Shown in pieces: positions 1 through 8,407 of a DNA stretch of 64,000 nucleotides. Every line of letters begins with the position of its first letter. Position 1 is the stretch's first letter. The position numbers and the translations under genes were made by a program. Below the pieces are notes generated by a model. It searched no databases. It was not told the DNA's origin and saw only the letters and a list, made by a program, of their open reading frames with translations. The stretch is from Oscillospiraceae bacterium (GTDB lineage Bacteria > Bacillota > Clostridia > Oscillospirales > Ruminococcaceae), in assembly GCA_017438745.1 (NCBI GenBank), contig JAFRUS010000054.1, positions 28,546 through 92,545 of the forward strand, given 5' to 3'.

Positions 1-2
1 GA

Positions 3-2549
3 GACGCACTCTGGGGCAAGGGCAGCATTTTCTACAACTGGTCAAGAAACCTGTCCGGTGAATTCATGGGTATCATCGGTTATTATCTTGCCAGCCCGTT
101 CACACTTATTGTAATGCTGCTCCCGAGAACCATGCTTCTCGAAAGCCTGCTTCTCATGCAGCTCTGCAAGCTTGGTTCAGTAGGTGTAACGTTCAGCTAC
201 TACCTGCAGCATTCCAAGAAGATGAAACCGATGAATTCACTCATCTTCTCAACTGCCTTCGCACTCTGTGCATACGCAGTTATCCAGCTCATGGACCCGA
301 TGTGGCTCGACGGACTTACACTTCTTCCGATGATCGCACTCGGAATTGAGTATCTCGTTGACAGAAAGGCAAGAGCAAACTACATCATTCCGCTTGCGCT
401 TATGTTCGTGGCAAACTTCTACATCGGCTTTATGCTCGCTATCTTCAGCGTTATCTACTTCCTGTACTACAACTTCCTTGGTACGGAAAAGGAAAATGTA
501 CCGGTGAAGGAGCATGTGGGCACAGCAGTAAGATTCGGTTACTGTTCAGCTATTGCCGGTATGTGCGCAGCCTTCATGATCCTTCCGGTCTACAAGGCAC
601 TCAGCCTCGGTAAGTTCGAATTCACAACTCCGGACTATTCAGTTCAGCTTCAGTTCGATTCCATCGATATCATTTCAAAGCTTCTTCCTTCAAGCTATGA
701 TACAGTAAGAAACGAAGGCCTTCCTGAAATATACTGTGGTACGATCGCTATCCTGCTTCTCCCGCTTTTCTTTATGAACCAGAGCATAAACAAAAGACGC
801 AAGACAGGTTACGCACTTCTCCTTGCGGTTCTCTTCTTCAGCATGTACGTAAAGCCGATCGATATGATGTGGCACGGCGGCCAGGTGCCTAACTGGCTTC
901 CTTACCGTTATTCATTCATCATGTCATGGGTAATCCTCTGTATGGGTGCTGAATGTTTTGAAAAGCTCGACGGTATCAAGCCTAACGCCATAGGCGGTAC
1001 ATTCTTCGGAATTCTTCTTTATCTCCTTGTTGCCGAAAAGGTATTCAAGTACGAAAATATCGAAGTTCTCAACGGCTTATGGTTCACAGCAGGATGCATT
1101 CTCTGCTTCTCGATCCTTATCTCAGCCTACAGGGAAACACCATCTTCAAAGGCTATCCCGATTGCTGTCTGTGTTATGCTTTCCGGCGAACTTCTCATGA
1201 GCTCTTTCGATACACTCAAGGATATCGACAAGGACGTTATCTATAGTATGCGTTCATCATACTATAACTATGTAGAAGCAGGACGTGCTGCCGTTGATGA
1301 CATGGAAGCAAAGGATCCTGGTCTTTACCGTTCTGAAAAGGTTGCAAAGTCTGCTCCTCTTCAGAGAACTGTAAACGACGATATCGCATTCGGACTCAAG
1401 GGTATCACTCATTCAAGTTCAGTAATGAATGCGAAGATGATCAAGACTATCGGACATCTCGGCTACGTAAGCCGCGGTCACTATACAAGATACGAAGGTA
1501 ATACACCTCTTACAGACTCACTTCTCGGTATCAAGTACGTTCTCGATACAAACAACACAGCTGTATCAGATCTTTACGAGTACCAGGAATCAACTGTAAC
1601 TACTCACGCTGACGGCAAACAGACTCAGATCGACCGTTACAAAAACCCTTATGCGCTCCCGATCGGATACATGGTAAGCTCTGATATTCTCAACGCTAAA
1701 ATCGACAGCAACAATCCGTTCGAGAACCAGAATAAACTTCTCAGCGCAATGACAGGTCAGGACAAGCAGTACTTCAAGCGCCTTGACTTCACAAAGGAAC
1801 CGCGCTACACAGGCATAAAGCTTGAAAGTGCAGGAGATCAGACAAAGTACGTTGCCGACAAGAATGCTAATGACTGGACTATTGACTACTTTGTCCGCGC
1901 AAAGACAGGTGACACGGTTTACGTTTACTTCCCGGCAACATACGAAAAGAAGGTAAATCTCTGGAACGGTAAATGGGATGAAAGTATCTCGGACTACGAT
2001 TACCGCGGTAACTTTATCAACTATTTCTTCGAACATGAATACTACTGCATCACAAAGCTTGGCAGATATGAACCAGGCCAGGAATTCAGTATTCGTGTGA
2101 CAGTTGCAAATGAATACACATACATGGCAGACCAGTTCTTCTACTACTTTGATGAAGAGGAATTCAAGAAGGATATCGCTCTTCTCCACCAGAATACATG
2201 GAACATAAACGATAACTGGTCAGATACAAAGATCGAAGGTACTGTTACAGCTTCTGCAAATCAGATCTTCTTTACATCTATTCCGAACGAACCGGGCTGG
2301 ACTGTAAAGGTAGACGGCAAAAAGGCAGACATTATCGATGTTGCAGATGGATTTATCGGTGTTGAGCTCATGCCGGGCGAACACACTGTAAGCATGTCAT
2401 TCTTCCCTGCAGGCCTTGCTCCTGGCATACTGCTTGCTGTTGCAGGTATCGGCCTCGTGGTAGTATTTATTCTCATGGATAAAAAGAAAACATTCAGACC
2501 GGCAGCAAGACCTCAGAAAAAGGAACCTGTACCGGCTCCTGCAAACTGA
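3..2549 (+). CDS. YfhO-family multi-pass membrane protein, 5' end cut by window
   Basis: The reading frame is open from base 3, so the true start lies upstream; the internal ATG at 66 is not the real start. The first visible residues (LWGKGSIFYNWSRNLSGEF, then GYYLASPF) are typical of the YfhO/GT-C membrane family. About ten hydrophobic segments fill the first ~390 residues. A long extracytoplasmic domain follows, then a final membrane span near the C-terminus (PGILLAVAGIGLVVVFILM) and a basic, Pro-rich tail. Known members glycosylate lipoteichoic acid or other envelope polymers from lipid-linked sugars; the substrate here cannot be read. The stop lies 6 nt before the next ATG, suggesting co-transcription. 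The family call is fairly sure, the exact role is not. Confidence 0.8.
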   Translation, partial: DALWGKGSIFYNWSRNLSGEFMGIIGYYLASPFTLIVMLLPRTMLLESLLLMQLCKLGSVGVTFSYYLQHSKKMKPMNSLIFSTAFALCAYAVIQLMDPMWLDGLTLLPMIALGIEYLVDRKARANYIIPLALMFVANFYIGFMLAIFSVIYFLYYNFLGTEKENVPVKEHVGTAVRFGYCSAIAGMCAAFMILPVYKALSLGKFEFTTPDYSVQLQFDSIDIISKLLPSSYDTVRNEGLPEIYCGTIAILLLPLFFMNQSINKRRKTGYALLLAVLFFSMYVKPIDMMWHGGQVPNWLPYRYSFIMSWVILCMGAECFEKLDGIKPNAIGGTFFGILLYLLVAEKVFKYENIEVLNGLWFTAGCILCFSILISAYRETPSSKAIPIAVCVMLSGELLMSSFDTLKDIDKDVIYSMRSSYYNYVEAGRAAVDDMEAKDPGLYRSEKVAKSAPLQRTVNDDIAFGLKGITHSSSVMNAKMIKTIGHLGYVSRGHYTRYEGNTPLTDSLLGIKYVLDTNNTAVSDLYEYQESTVTTHADGKQTQIDRYKNPYALPIGYMVSSDILNAKIDSNNPFENQNKLLSAMTGQDKQYFKRLDFTKEPRYTGIKLESAGDQTKYVADKNANDWTIDYFVRAKTGDTVYVYFPATYEKKVNLWNGKWDESISDYDYRGNFINYFFEHEYYCITKLGRYEPGQEFSIRVTVANEYTYMADQFFYYFDEEEFKKDIALLHQNTWNINDNWSDTKIEGTVTASANQIFFTSIPNEPGWTVKVDGKKADIIDVADGFIGVELMPGEHTVSMSFFPAGLAPGILLAVAGIGLVVVFILMDKKKTFRPAARPQKKEPVPAPAN

Positions 2550-2555
2550 TAAGCA

Positions 2556-3335
2556 ATGGAAAGACTCGATAAATACATTGCGGACAGAACGGATTATTCA
2601 CGGAAGGACGTAAAACTCCTTCTGAAAAAAGGCGCAGTCGCCGTAAACGGAAAGACTGTGTCAGATGCCGGAATGAAAATAGATCCTGAAAAGGACAGGG
2701 TAAAGGCCGGAGACCGGGAACTCGTCTGGAGAAAAAACACATACATCATGCTGAACAAGCCTGACGGATATGTGTGCTCCACAAGAGACGGGCGTTCCGA
2801 GACCGTGCTTTCACTTGTCCCGGATGATCTGAAGAACAAAGATATCTTTCCCGCCGGAAGGCTCGACAAGGACTCAAAAGGGTTTGTGTTCTTAACCGAT
2901 GACGGCGGACTGGCTCACCGGATACTCTCCCCGAAGAAACATCTTACCAAGTGCTATCTGGTAAGACTTGCGGAAAAGTACTCTGAAGAGTACGAAGAGG
3001 CGTTTGCATCCGGGCTCACCATAGATTGCGGTGAAAAATGTCTTCCTGCCAGAGTTTGCGGAGTTTCTCATGACGACCATTTTTCACTGGTCGGACTGGA
3101 TGAAGGAAAATTTCATCAGGTCAAGAGAATGTTTCACGCTGTCGGCAACGAAGTTGTGTCACTTTTCAGGGTGAGTATCGGCGGACTCACGATAAAACCT
3201 GATCTGGCGCCCGGTGAGTGTTTAGAAATCTTAGACAATGAAATCGAAAAAATGTTGTCGGAATTTGACTTTTCCGATGCCCGAAAATTCGTTGAAACAA
3301 GCTTTTATTTATTATTAACAAACAACGGTTTATAA
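2556..3335 (+). CDS. RsuA/RluB-family rRNA pseudouridine synthase
   Basis: 259 residues. An N-terminal S4 RNA-binding domain (residues 1-60, MERLDKYIADRT then LLKKGAVAVNGK) is followed by a pseudouridine synthase domain. The catalytic Asp lies in the motif AGRLDKDSKGFVFLTDDG at about residues 96-113. This matches the RsuA/RluB/RluE group, which converts a uridine in 16S or 23S rRNA to pseudouridine. RsuA-like fits best by length and by the KCYLVRL and GKFHQVKRM motifs, but the target uridine cannot be decided from sequence. The C-terminus runs about 25 residues longer than in E. coli RsuA. It starts 6 nt after the upstream gene and has no obvious strong ribosome-binding site of its own. Confidence 0.88.
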   Translation: MERLDKYIADRTDYSRKDVKLLLKKGAVAVNGKTVSDAGMKIDPEKDRVKAGDRELVWRKNTYIMLNKPDGYVCSTRDGRSETVLSLVPDDLKNKDIFPAGRLDKDSKGFVFLTDDGGLAHRILSPKKHLTKCYLVRLAEKYSEEYEEAFASGLTIDCGEKCLPARVCGVSHDDHFSLVGLDEGKFHQVKRMFHAVGNEVVSLFRVSIGGLTIKPDLAPGECLEILDNEIEKMLSEFDFSDARKFVETSFYLLLTNNGL

Positions 3336-3353
3336 ATTTAGGTAAATAGAGTC

Positions 3354-3383
3354 TTGCATTTAACGTATGAAATTTGGTATTAT
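3354..3383 (+). promoter_or_regulatory. sigma-A-like promoter of the sugar ABC ATPase gene
   Basis: TTGCAT at 3354-3359 and TATTAT at 3378-3383 are separated by 18 bp, in the only intergenic stretch before the ABC ATPase gene. Confidence 0.5.
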
Positions 3384-3447
3384 AGTATTGTGCTAATTTG
3401 CTTTGGCGCAAGTACAAAATCTGTATACTGTTTAGGAGTGCAAAAAC

Positions 3448-4599
3448 ATGGCAAGTTTATCGTTACGTGGAATCTATAAGAAATATCCAGGCGGTCAGGT
3501 AGCCGTCTCAAATGTAAATGTAGAGATTAAAGACAAAGAATTCATCATCCTTGTTGGTCCTTCAGGATGTGGTAAGTCAACAACTTTAAGAATGATCGCA
3601 GGTCTTGAAGAGATCACCGAAGGTGAACTTTATATCGGCGACCGTCTTGTAAATGATATAGCACCTAAGGACAGAGATATCGCAATGGTATTCCAGAACT
3701 ACGCTCTCTATCCTCACATGACTGTTTTCGAGAACATGGCTTTCGGCCTTAAGCTCAGAAAGGTACCAAAGGAAGAGATCGCACGCAAGGTTGAAGAAGC
3801 TGCAAGAATCCTCGACCTTACACACCTCCTCGAAAGAAAGCCAAAGGCTATGTCAGGTGGTCAGCGTCAGAGAGTTGCTCTTGGTCGTTGTATCGTTCGT
3901 CAGCCACAGGTATTCCTTCTTGACGAACCTCTCTCAAACCTCGATGCTAAGCTCCGTGCTCAGATGAGAACAGAGATTTCAAAGCTCCACAAGAAGCTCG
4001 GTACAACATTTATCTACGTTACACATGACCAGACAGAAGCTATGACAATGGGTGACAGAATCGTAGTTATGAAGGATGGTTTCGTTCAGCAGATCGATAC
4101 ACCTCAGAACCTCTACCTCTACCCAACAAACAAGTTCGTTGCCGGCTTCCTTGGATCACCTCAGATGAACATGATTGATGCTGTTCTCAGACAGGATCCT
4201 ACAAATCTTCTTTACTATGTTGAATTCGGTTCAGCTGATTCTAAGCTTTCAAAGGGCGTTAAGTACACAATCGTAGTACCACCTGAAAAGGCTCAGAACG
4301 CTCCTCAGCTTGCAAGCTATGTAAATAAGGAGATCATTCTTGGTATCCGTCCTGAAAGCATTCACGACGAACCAATGTACCTCCAGAACGCTACAACTGG
4401 TGTTGTTGACTGTGAAGTTGAACTTACAGAAATGATGGGTGCTGAAACATACCTCTACCTCAACTGTGAAGGTGTTTCACTCACTTCAAGAGTTGCTCCT
4501 ACAACAACAGCAAGAACAGGCGACACAATCAAGGTTGTTATGGATCCATACAAGATTCACCTCTTTGATAAGGAAACTGAAGTTACAATCATGAACTAA
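3448..4599 (+). CDS. msmX: MsmX/UgpC/MalK-type ATPase for carbohydrate ABC importers
   Basis: 383 residues, the usual length for this family. Walker A is GPSGCGKST (~residues 38-46), the Q-loop is in [14 protein letters not shown], the signature is [13 protein letters not shown], Walker B is [12 protein letters not shown], and the switch His is in [12 protein letters not shown]. The C-terminal ~130 residues form the MalK-type OB-fold regulatory domain (GIRPESIHD). In Firmicutes such ATPases are often encoded alone and energise several oligosaccharide importers. No permease or binding-protein gene lies nearby, which fits that shared role. Codon use is strongly biased, as in highly expressed genes, and the gene has its own promoter and terminator. 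Confidence 0.92.
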   Translation: MASLSLRGIYKKYPGGQVAVSNVNVEIKDKEFIILVGPSGCGKSTTLRMIAGLEEITEGELYIGDRLVNDIAPKDRDIAMVFQNYALYPHMTVFENMAFGLKLRKVPKEEIARKVEEAARILDLTHLLERKPKAMSGGQRQRVALGRCIVRQPQVFLLDEPLSNLDAKLRAQMRTEISKLHKKLGTTFIYVTHDQTEAMTMGDRIVVMKDGFVQQIDTPQNLYLYPTNKFVAGFLGSPQMNMIDAVLRQDPTNLLYYVEFGSADSKLSKGVKYTIVVPPEKAQNAPQLASYVNKEIILGIRPESIHDEPMYLQNATTGVVDCEVELTEMMGAETYLYLNCEGVSLTSRVAPTTTARTGDTIKVVMDPYKIHLFDKETEVTIMN

Positions 4600-4622
4600 T
4601 CCGCGTTTAACGCTGAAAAATA

Positions 4623-4655
4623 GCCCCTTCTCTCAGGAGAAGGGGCCTGTTTTTT
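4623..4655 (+). terminator. Rho-independent terminator of the ABC ATPase gene
   Basis: A perfect 10-bp stem (GCCCCTTCTC / GAGAAGGGGC) with a TCAG loop is followed by a T run. Confidence 0.9.
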
Positions 4656-4743
4656 CGTACTAAAAAGCGGATGGCTGATCAGCGCGGATCTTAATGGAAT
4701 GTCTGCGCAACAGATTTATCAATAAATCTGGTTTCTTAAAAGG

Positions 4744-4789
4744 AAAAGCCACAGGATTTCTGAAAATTTATCAGAGTTCCTGTGGCTTT
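4744..4789 (-). terminator. terminator of ilvE
   Basis: A stem pairs AAAGCCACAGGA (4745-4756) with TCCTGTGGCTTT (4778-4789). On the minus strand it ends in a T run, 34 nt after the ilvE stop. Confidence 0.75.
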
Positions 4790-4822
4790 GTTGTTTATAA
4801 TCAGTTGTTATGAAGCAGATGA

Positions 4823-5893
4823 TCAGTCTTCGAGCTTGTGGATCCAGCCGAACTTATCTTCGAGCTTGCCGTACTGCATGCCTGTCATTGTATCATAGAT
4901 CTTCTGTGAAACTTCACCGATCTTGTTGTCGTTGATGATCATTACCTTGTCGCCCCACTTGAGCTTACCTACAGGTGAGATAACAGCGGCTGTACCTGTA
5001 CCGAATACTTCGTTGAGCTTGCCTGCGTCATATGCAGCAGCAACTTCTTCGATAGAGATTCTCTTTTCAGAAACCTTCATGCCCCAGCTCTTGCAGAGTT
5101 CAAGAACTGACTTACGTGTGATACCTGAAAGGATAGAACCCTGGAGTTCAGGTGTAACGATCTCGCCGTCAATGATGAAGAAGATGTTCATGGCACCCAC
5201 TTCTTCGATGTACTTTCTTTCAACACCGTCGAGCCAGAGAACCTGTGAGTAATCCTGTTTGTGAGCTTCATCCTGTCCGATGAGAGAAGCAGCGTAGTTA
5301 CCGCCTGTCTTTGTAAAGCCCATACCGCCGCGTACTGCACGAACGTAGTTTGATTCTACGTAGATGCCTACAGGGTTGAGACCTGTTGAGTAGTAAGCAC
5401 CTGATGGTGAGAGGATGATGATGAACATATAGCTGTCAGCAGGACGAACACCGAGGAACGGGTCAACTGCGATGATGAATGGTCTGATGTAGAGCGAAGC
5501 ACCGTCTGTGTGAGGAACCCAGTCCTTGTCGATGCTTACGAGCTTGTCAAGAGCCTTGATGCAGAAGTCTACATCAACTTCAGGGATAACGAGTCTCTGG
5601 TTTGAAATGTTGAGTCTCTTGAAGTTTTCTTCCGGTCTGAACATCTGTACGCTGCCGTCAGCTGTTCTGTATGCCTTGAGACCTTCAAAAACTTCCTGAG
5701 CATAGTGGAGACACATAGCTGCAGGGCTGAGTTCGAGTGGTGCGTATGGTACTATACGAGCATCGTGCCAGCCCTGACCCTTATCATAGTTCATGATGAA
5801 CATATGGTCAGTAAATACGTGGCCAAATCCGAGATTGCTTTCGTCAGTTGGTTTTGCCTTTGGGTTTTTGGTTAATTCTACGCGAATATCCAT
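4823..5893 (-). CDS. ilvE: branched-chain amino acid aminotransferase
   Basis: 356 residues, class IV PLP aminotransferase of the type II (eukaryotic-like) IlvE group. It interconverts Leu, Ile and Val with their 2-oxo acids, using 2-oxoglutarate/glutamate. Visible motifs are MFRPEENFKRLN, YIRPFIIAVDPFLGVRP, the PLP-lysine region GGNYAAS, the IEEVGAMNIFFI segment, and GTGTAAVISPVG near residue 300. The start is ATG at 5893. It is a monocistronic minus-strand gene; a small membrane ORF lies upstream on the same strand. I saw no T-box leader. Confidence 0.94.
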   Translation of the reverse strand: MDIRVELTKNPKAKPTDESNLGFGHVFTDHMFIMNYDKGQGWHDARIVPYAPLELSPAAMCLHYAQEVFEGLKAYRTADGSVQMFRPEENFKRLNISNQRLVIPEVDVDFCIKALDKLVSIDKDWVPHTDGASLYIRPFIIAVDPFLGVRPADSYMFIIILSPSGAYYSTGLNPVGIYVESNYVRAVRGGMGFTKTGGNYAASLIGQDEAHKQDYSQVLWLDGVERKYIEEVGAMNIFFIIDGEIVTPELQGSILSGITRKSVLELCKSWGMKVSEKRISIEEVAAAYDAGKLNEVFGTGTAAVISPVGKLKWGDKVMIINDNKIGEVSQKIYDTMTGMQYGKLEDKFGWIHKLED

Positions 5894-6016
5894 GGTTTTA
5901 ATCTGCCTTTCATTTTAGATTTTTAATTTATAAAAAATCAGAATGCGTTAAAGATGAGAACGCATGGAAACGTTCAGAATACTTTAAAAAGAGGCATCCT
6001 GGTAATTTTGTCTGCA

Positions 6017-6136
6017 TCAGATGCTTATATATTTTTTTCTGTATTTTCTGCAGATGTAATCTGCAGCTGTTTTTATGCCGATAACGGTAGCAAGAACAGC
6101 AACGGTTATAATGAATGCTTTTAAGAAATTTTTCAT
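6017..6136 (-). CDS. 39-residue single-span membrane peptide, unknown function
   Basis: On the minus strand an ATG at 6136 is preceded by a strong TAAGGAGG ribosome-binding site 8 bases away. The peptide begins MKNFLKAFIITVAVLATVIG and has one hydrophobic span (residues ~4-22) followed by a short basic tail (CRKYRKKYISI). It ends 123 nt before ilvE and could share its transcript. I do not recognise the family. The good ribosome-binding site and the span with a positive-inside tail support a real gene. A longer overlapping minus-strand ORF (5928-6179) lacks these signals. Confidence 0.5.
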   Translation of the reverse strand: MKNFLKAFIITVAVLATVIGIKTAADYICRKYRKKYISI

Positions 6137-6287
6137 TGACGTCTGCCTCCTTAAAAATACATTGTGACCATATATACAAGGCATCAGAGAATAATGCTCT
6201 GAATATACAGTAAACGAAATTTTTCAGCGTTCACTATTAATTATAGCACATTAATCGTAATAATACCATAGCACGAATAAAAAAATA

Positions 6288-6317
6288 TTGATTTTATATT
6301 CTTATATGTGATATAAT
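6288..6317 (+). promoter_or_regulatory. sigma-A promoter of the sigma/cohesin operon
   Basis: TTGATT (6288-6293) and TATAAT (6312-6317) have an 18-bp spacer. The block is very similar to the promoter at 21570-21599. Confidence 0.65.
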
Positions 6318-6326
6318 TTGTTGAGC

Positions 6327-6363
6327 TGTCCATTTTTGTGGCGGCAGTACGACTGTATTAATG
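6327..6363 (+). promoter_or_regulatory. candidate alternative-sigma (ECF-type) promoter, class 1 copy A
   Basis: TGTCCA (6327-6332), then 16 bp, then ACGACTGTAT (6349-6358). The same two blocks with the same 16-bp spacing recur at 8258-8289 before the secreted cohesin gene. Placed 67 bp before the sigma gene, it could serve autoregulation. ECF recognition is an inference. Confidence 0.45.
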
Positions 6364-6430
6364 GTGTAAAGGGATCGTTTTTATAAGGTGCGGTCCGGGT
6401 TGATAATAAAGGATTGATGGAGGTATGATC

Positions 6431-6994
6431 ATGGTTTCTGATGAAAATATACTTGAAGCTTTCAGAAACTCGGATGATGAAGGGTACCGTATACTTATGG
6501 ACGTGTACGGTAACTACGTCTACACTATAGTTACGGATAAAGTAAGAGGAATGGCTTCAGAACAGGACAAGGAAGAATGCATTGCTGACATTTTTATAGA
6601 AACGGCAAGGGAATGCCGGGAACACGGTTTTAAAATAAATTCGCTCAAGGCAGTAATAACCGTTATTTCAAAAAGAAGAGCAACAGATCTTTTCAGAAAA
6701 CTTGGTGCATTAAAAAGGAATACCGAGGACATTGATGATTATTCTGATAAACTGACCGAACCTGTCACTCCCGAAAATATATCCGAGAAGCGGTCGGAAA
6801 AAACAGCTTTATGGGCTGAGGTCATAAAACTTGGCAAACCGGATTCTGATATACTTATACTTCAGTATTTTTACTGCCGTACAGCCGGCGATATAGCTAA
6901 GCTCTTAAAAATGACCACGGCTGCTGTAAACAAGCGAAGCCAGAGGGCAAGAGAAAAACTTAAGAAAGTTCTTTGCGAAAAGGAGGTGTGCTGA
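6431..6994 (+). CDS. ECF-like RNA polymerase sigma factor
   Basis: 187 residues from the ATG at 6431; the ATG at 6425 is too close to the GGAGG at 6419-6423. Sigma region 2 spans about residues 10-90 (YGNYVYTIVTDKVRG, then ISKRRATDLFRKL). An acidic linker (IDDYSDKLTEPVTPENISE) leads to region 4, a helix-turn-helix at ~135-185 (DILILQYFYCRTAGDIAKLL, then NKRSQRAREKLKKVL). This two-domain layout is that of ECF sigma factors. The stop lies 2 nt before a membrane protein gene, the usual place for an anti-sigma factor. It probably directs genes of the adjacent cohesin/dockerin island, which carry shared upstream motifs; that target set is inferred. Confidence 0.82.
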   Translation: MVSDENILEAFRNSDDEGYRILMDVYGNYVYTIVTDKVRGMASEQDKEECIADIFIETARECREHGFKINSLKAVITVISKRRATDLFRKLGALKRNTEDIDDYSDKLTEPVTPENISEKRSEKTALWAEVIKLGKPDSDILILQYFYCRTAGDIAKLLKMTTAAVNKRSQRAREKLKKVLCEKEVC

Positions 6995-6996
6995 TC

Positions 6997-8250
6997 ATGG
7001 ATAAAAATAATGATCTGATCGATGAAATACTTGCCGGTAACGGCGAAAATGACCCTGAGGTGCTTGAAATGATCAGCGAAAACTGTAAAGTGATTTCTGA
7101 AGAACAGAAAAACAGAATACTTGGCATTATACGCGAAAAGGAACACGGTGAGGAAATACAGGATGAATGCACATCAGCTGATAATGAAGAAAAGGATCTG
7201 TCTGTTGTTGAATACAGAAAAACCGGAATAATAAAGATCTTTGCAGGTCTTGCAGCCTGTGTGTGTCTGGCTGCCGGAATAAAAATGCTTGGCGACAGAA
7301 ATGAACAATTTATCCCTTCAGGAGATGATTCGGTAAAGACTACGACTGTTACGGAGGCAAAAACAACAGACGTAACAACAGGCGAAAATGCTGTTTCCGG
7401 TTCGTCAGAAACTGCACCGGTAAAGGAAACTGCAGTGGTTACGGTAACAGGTGTTACAGAAAATACAGTAAGTGTTCCGGAAACAGGCACTGCTGCCGTA
7501 AACAGAATGCAGGAGACAGAACAGAAAACAGCGCGGACTGAAAATATAACTGTATCCGAAATTCCGGCAGAAGATAAAAAAACTGCTGAAATACCAGCGG
7601 AGAACACAGTGGCAGTGACATCTTCAGTAACAGAAGCTTACAGAGAGATAAGGACTGAAGAATCCGCAGGACCTGAAGAAGGTGTATCAGAGAATGAAGT
7701 ATCTGAAAAAACGGAAACAAACGGTGAAACCGGCCAGCCTGTAACAGCTACTCATATTACCCGTGATCCGGTGGCACTTACTGTTGATGCAGGCGTGTAT
7801 GAGGCTAAGGCAGGAGACACGGTAAAATTAAAGATAAGAACAACAGATATAAAGGAAGCCTATCATGCAGTAGTTGGTTTTCTTGAAATTGATACTGAAA
7901 AATTCACTTTACTGAGTGTCACAGCAGGAGACAGTGACGATCCGGATAATGAAAACTCCAGAGTGTACCATAACTCTGCAATATCAGAATATATGTCAGA
8001 TGAAAAAACCCAAACTGTACGCCCACTTTACTGCGATACAGAGAACATAAATGAAGGCGTTGTTATTGCAACCTTAGAACTTAAGATCAATAATGCTATA
8101 AATGATGGAAACTATGTAATACCGTTCAGCATTTCCGAAGACTGTTCAATGGTCAATCAGATCATCGCTAAAGCTAAAAACAATGGTTTTGATGAGGCCA
8201 GAGTCCTGAATGCAGAATACCGTGGTGCACTGATAAAGGTTAAAAATTAA
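6997..8250 (+). CDS. membrane anti-sigma-like protein with an extracellular cohesin-like domain
   Basis: 417 residues from the ATG at 6997, 10 bp after AGGAGG; the upstream TTG at 6973 would overlap the sigma gene. Layout: a cytoplasmic acidic/helical domain (1-75), one membrane span (~77-98, IIKIFAGLAACVCLAAGIKM), a long Thr/Glu-rich linker (~100-245), the motif GETGQPVTA, and a C-terminal cohesin-like domain (~255-417: LTVDAGVYEAKAGDTVKL, then GDSDDPDNENS, ending YRGALIKV). No HxxxCxxC zinc anti-sigma motif is present. Position and topology suggest an anti-sigma or co-sensor for the upstream sigma factor. Clostridium thermocellum RsgI proteins are a known parallel, using carbohydrate-binding domains as outer sensors. 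Here the sensor would be a protein-docking domain. The domain calls are firm; the regulatory role is inferred. Confidence 0.72.
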   Translation: MDKNNDLIDEILAGNGENDPEVLEMISENCKVISEEQKNRILGIIREKEHGEEIQDECTSADNEEKDLSVVEYRKTGIIKIFAGLAACVCLAAGIKMLGDRNEQFIPSGDDSVKTTTVTEAKTTDVTTGENAVSGSSETAPVKETAVVTVTGVTENTVSVPETGTAAVNRMQETEQKTARTENITVSEIPAEDKKTAEIPAENTVAVTSSVTEAYREIRTEESAGPEEGVSENEVSEKTETNGETGQPVTATHITRDPVALTVDAGVYEAKAGDTVKLKIRTTDIKEAYHAVVGFLEIDTEKFTLLSVTAGDSDDPDNENSRVYHNSAISEYMSDEKTQTVRPLYCDTENINEGVVIATLELKINNAINDGNYVIPFSISEDCSMVNQIIAKAKNNGFDEARVLNAEYRGALIKVKN

Positions 8251-8257
8251 TAAAACA

Positions 8258-8294
8258 TGTCCAGTTGTAAACTGCTGTTACGACTGTATAGATG
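8258..8294 (+). promoter_or_regulatory. candidate alternative-sigma promoter, class 1 copy B
   Basis: TGTCCA (8258-8263), 16 bp, then ACGACTGTAT (8280-8289) followed by AGATG. It is identical in blocks and spacing to 6327-6358 and lies ~115 bp before the ATG of the bivalent cohesin gene. I see no sigma-A promoter in this gap. Confidence 0.45.
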
Positions 8295-8407
8295 TAAGGT
8301 GGTCATTACGGAAACAGTTACTTATAAACAGAGCAGTGCAATGCTCTTCCGGGCCGGAGTTCCGTACTGATCAGATTTTAATTTCTATATTTGAAAGGAT
8401 GTTTATT

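Noticed and set aside
1590..2189. 199-codon minus-strand ORF
   Set aside because: It lies wholly inside the YfhO-type gene, has no ribosome-binding site and its product looks like an antisense shadow.
5893..6136. Possible T-box leader before ilvE
   Set aside because: I saw no specifier-type domain or GGTGG-NACCGCG antiterminator motif; the region holds a small ORF.
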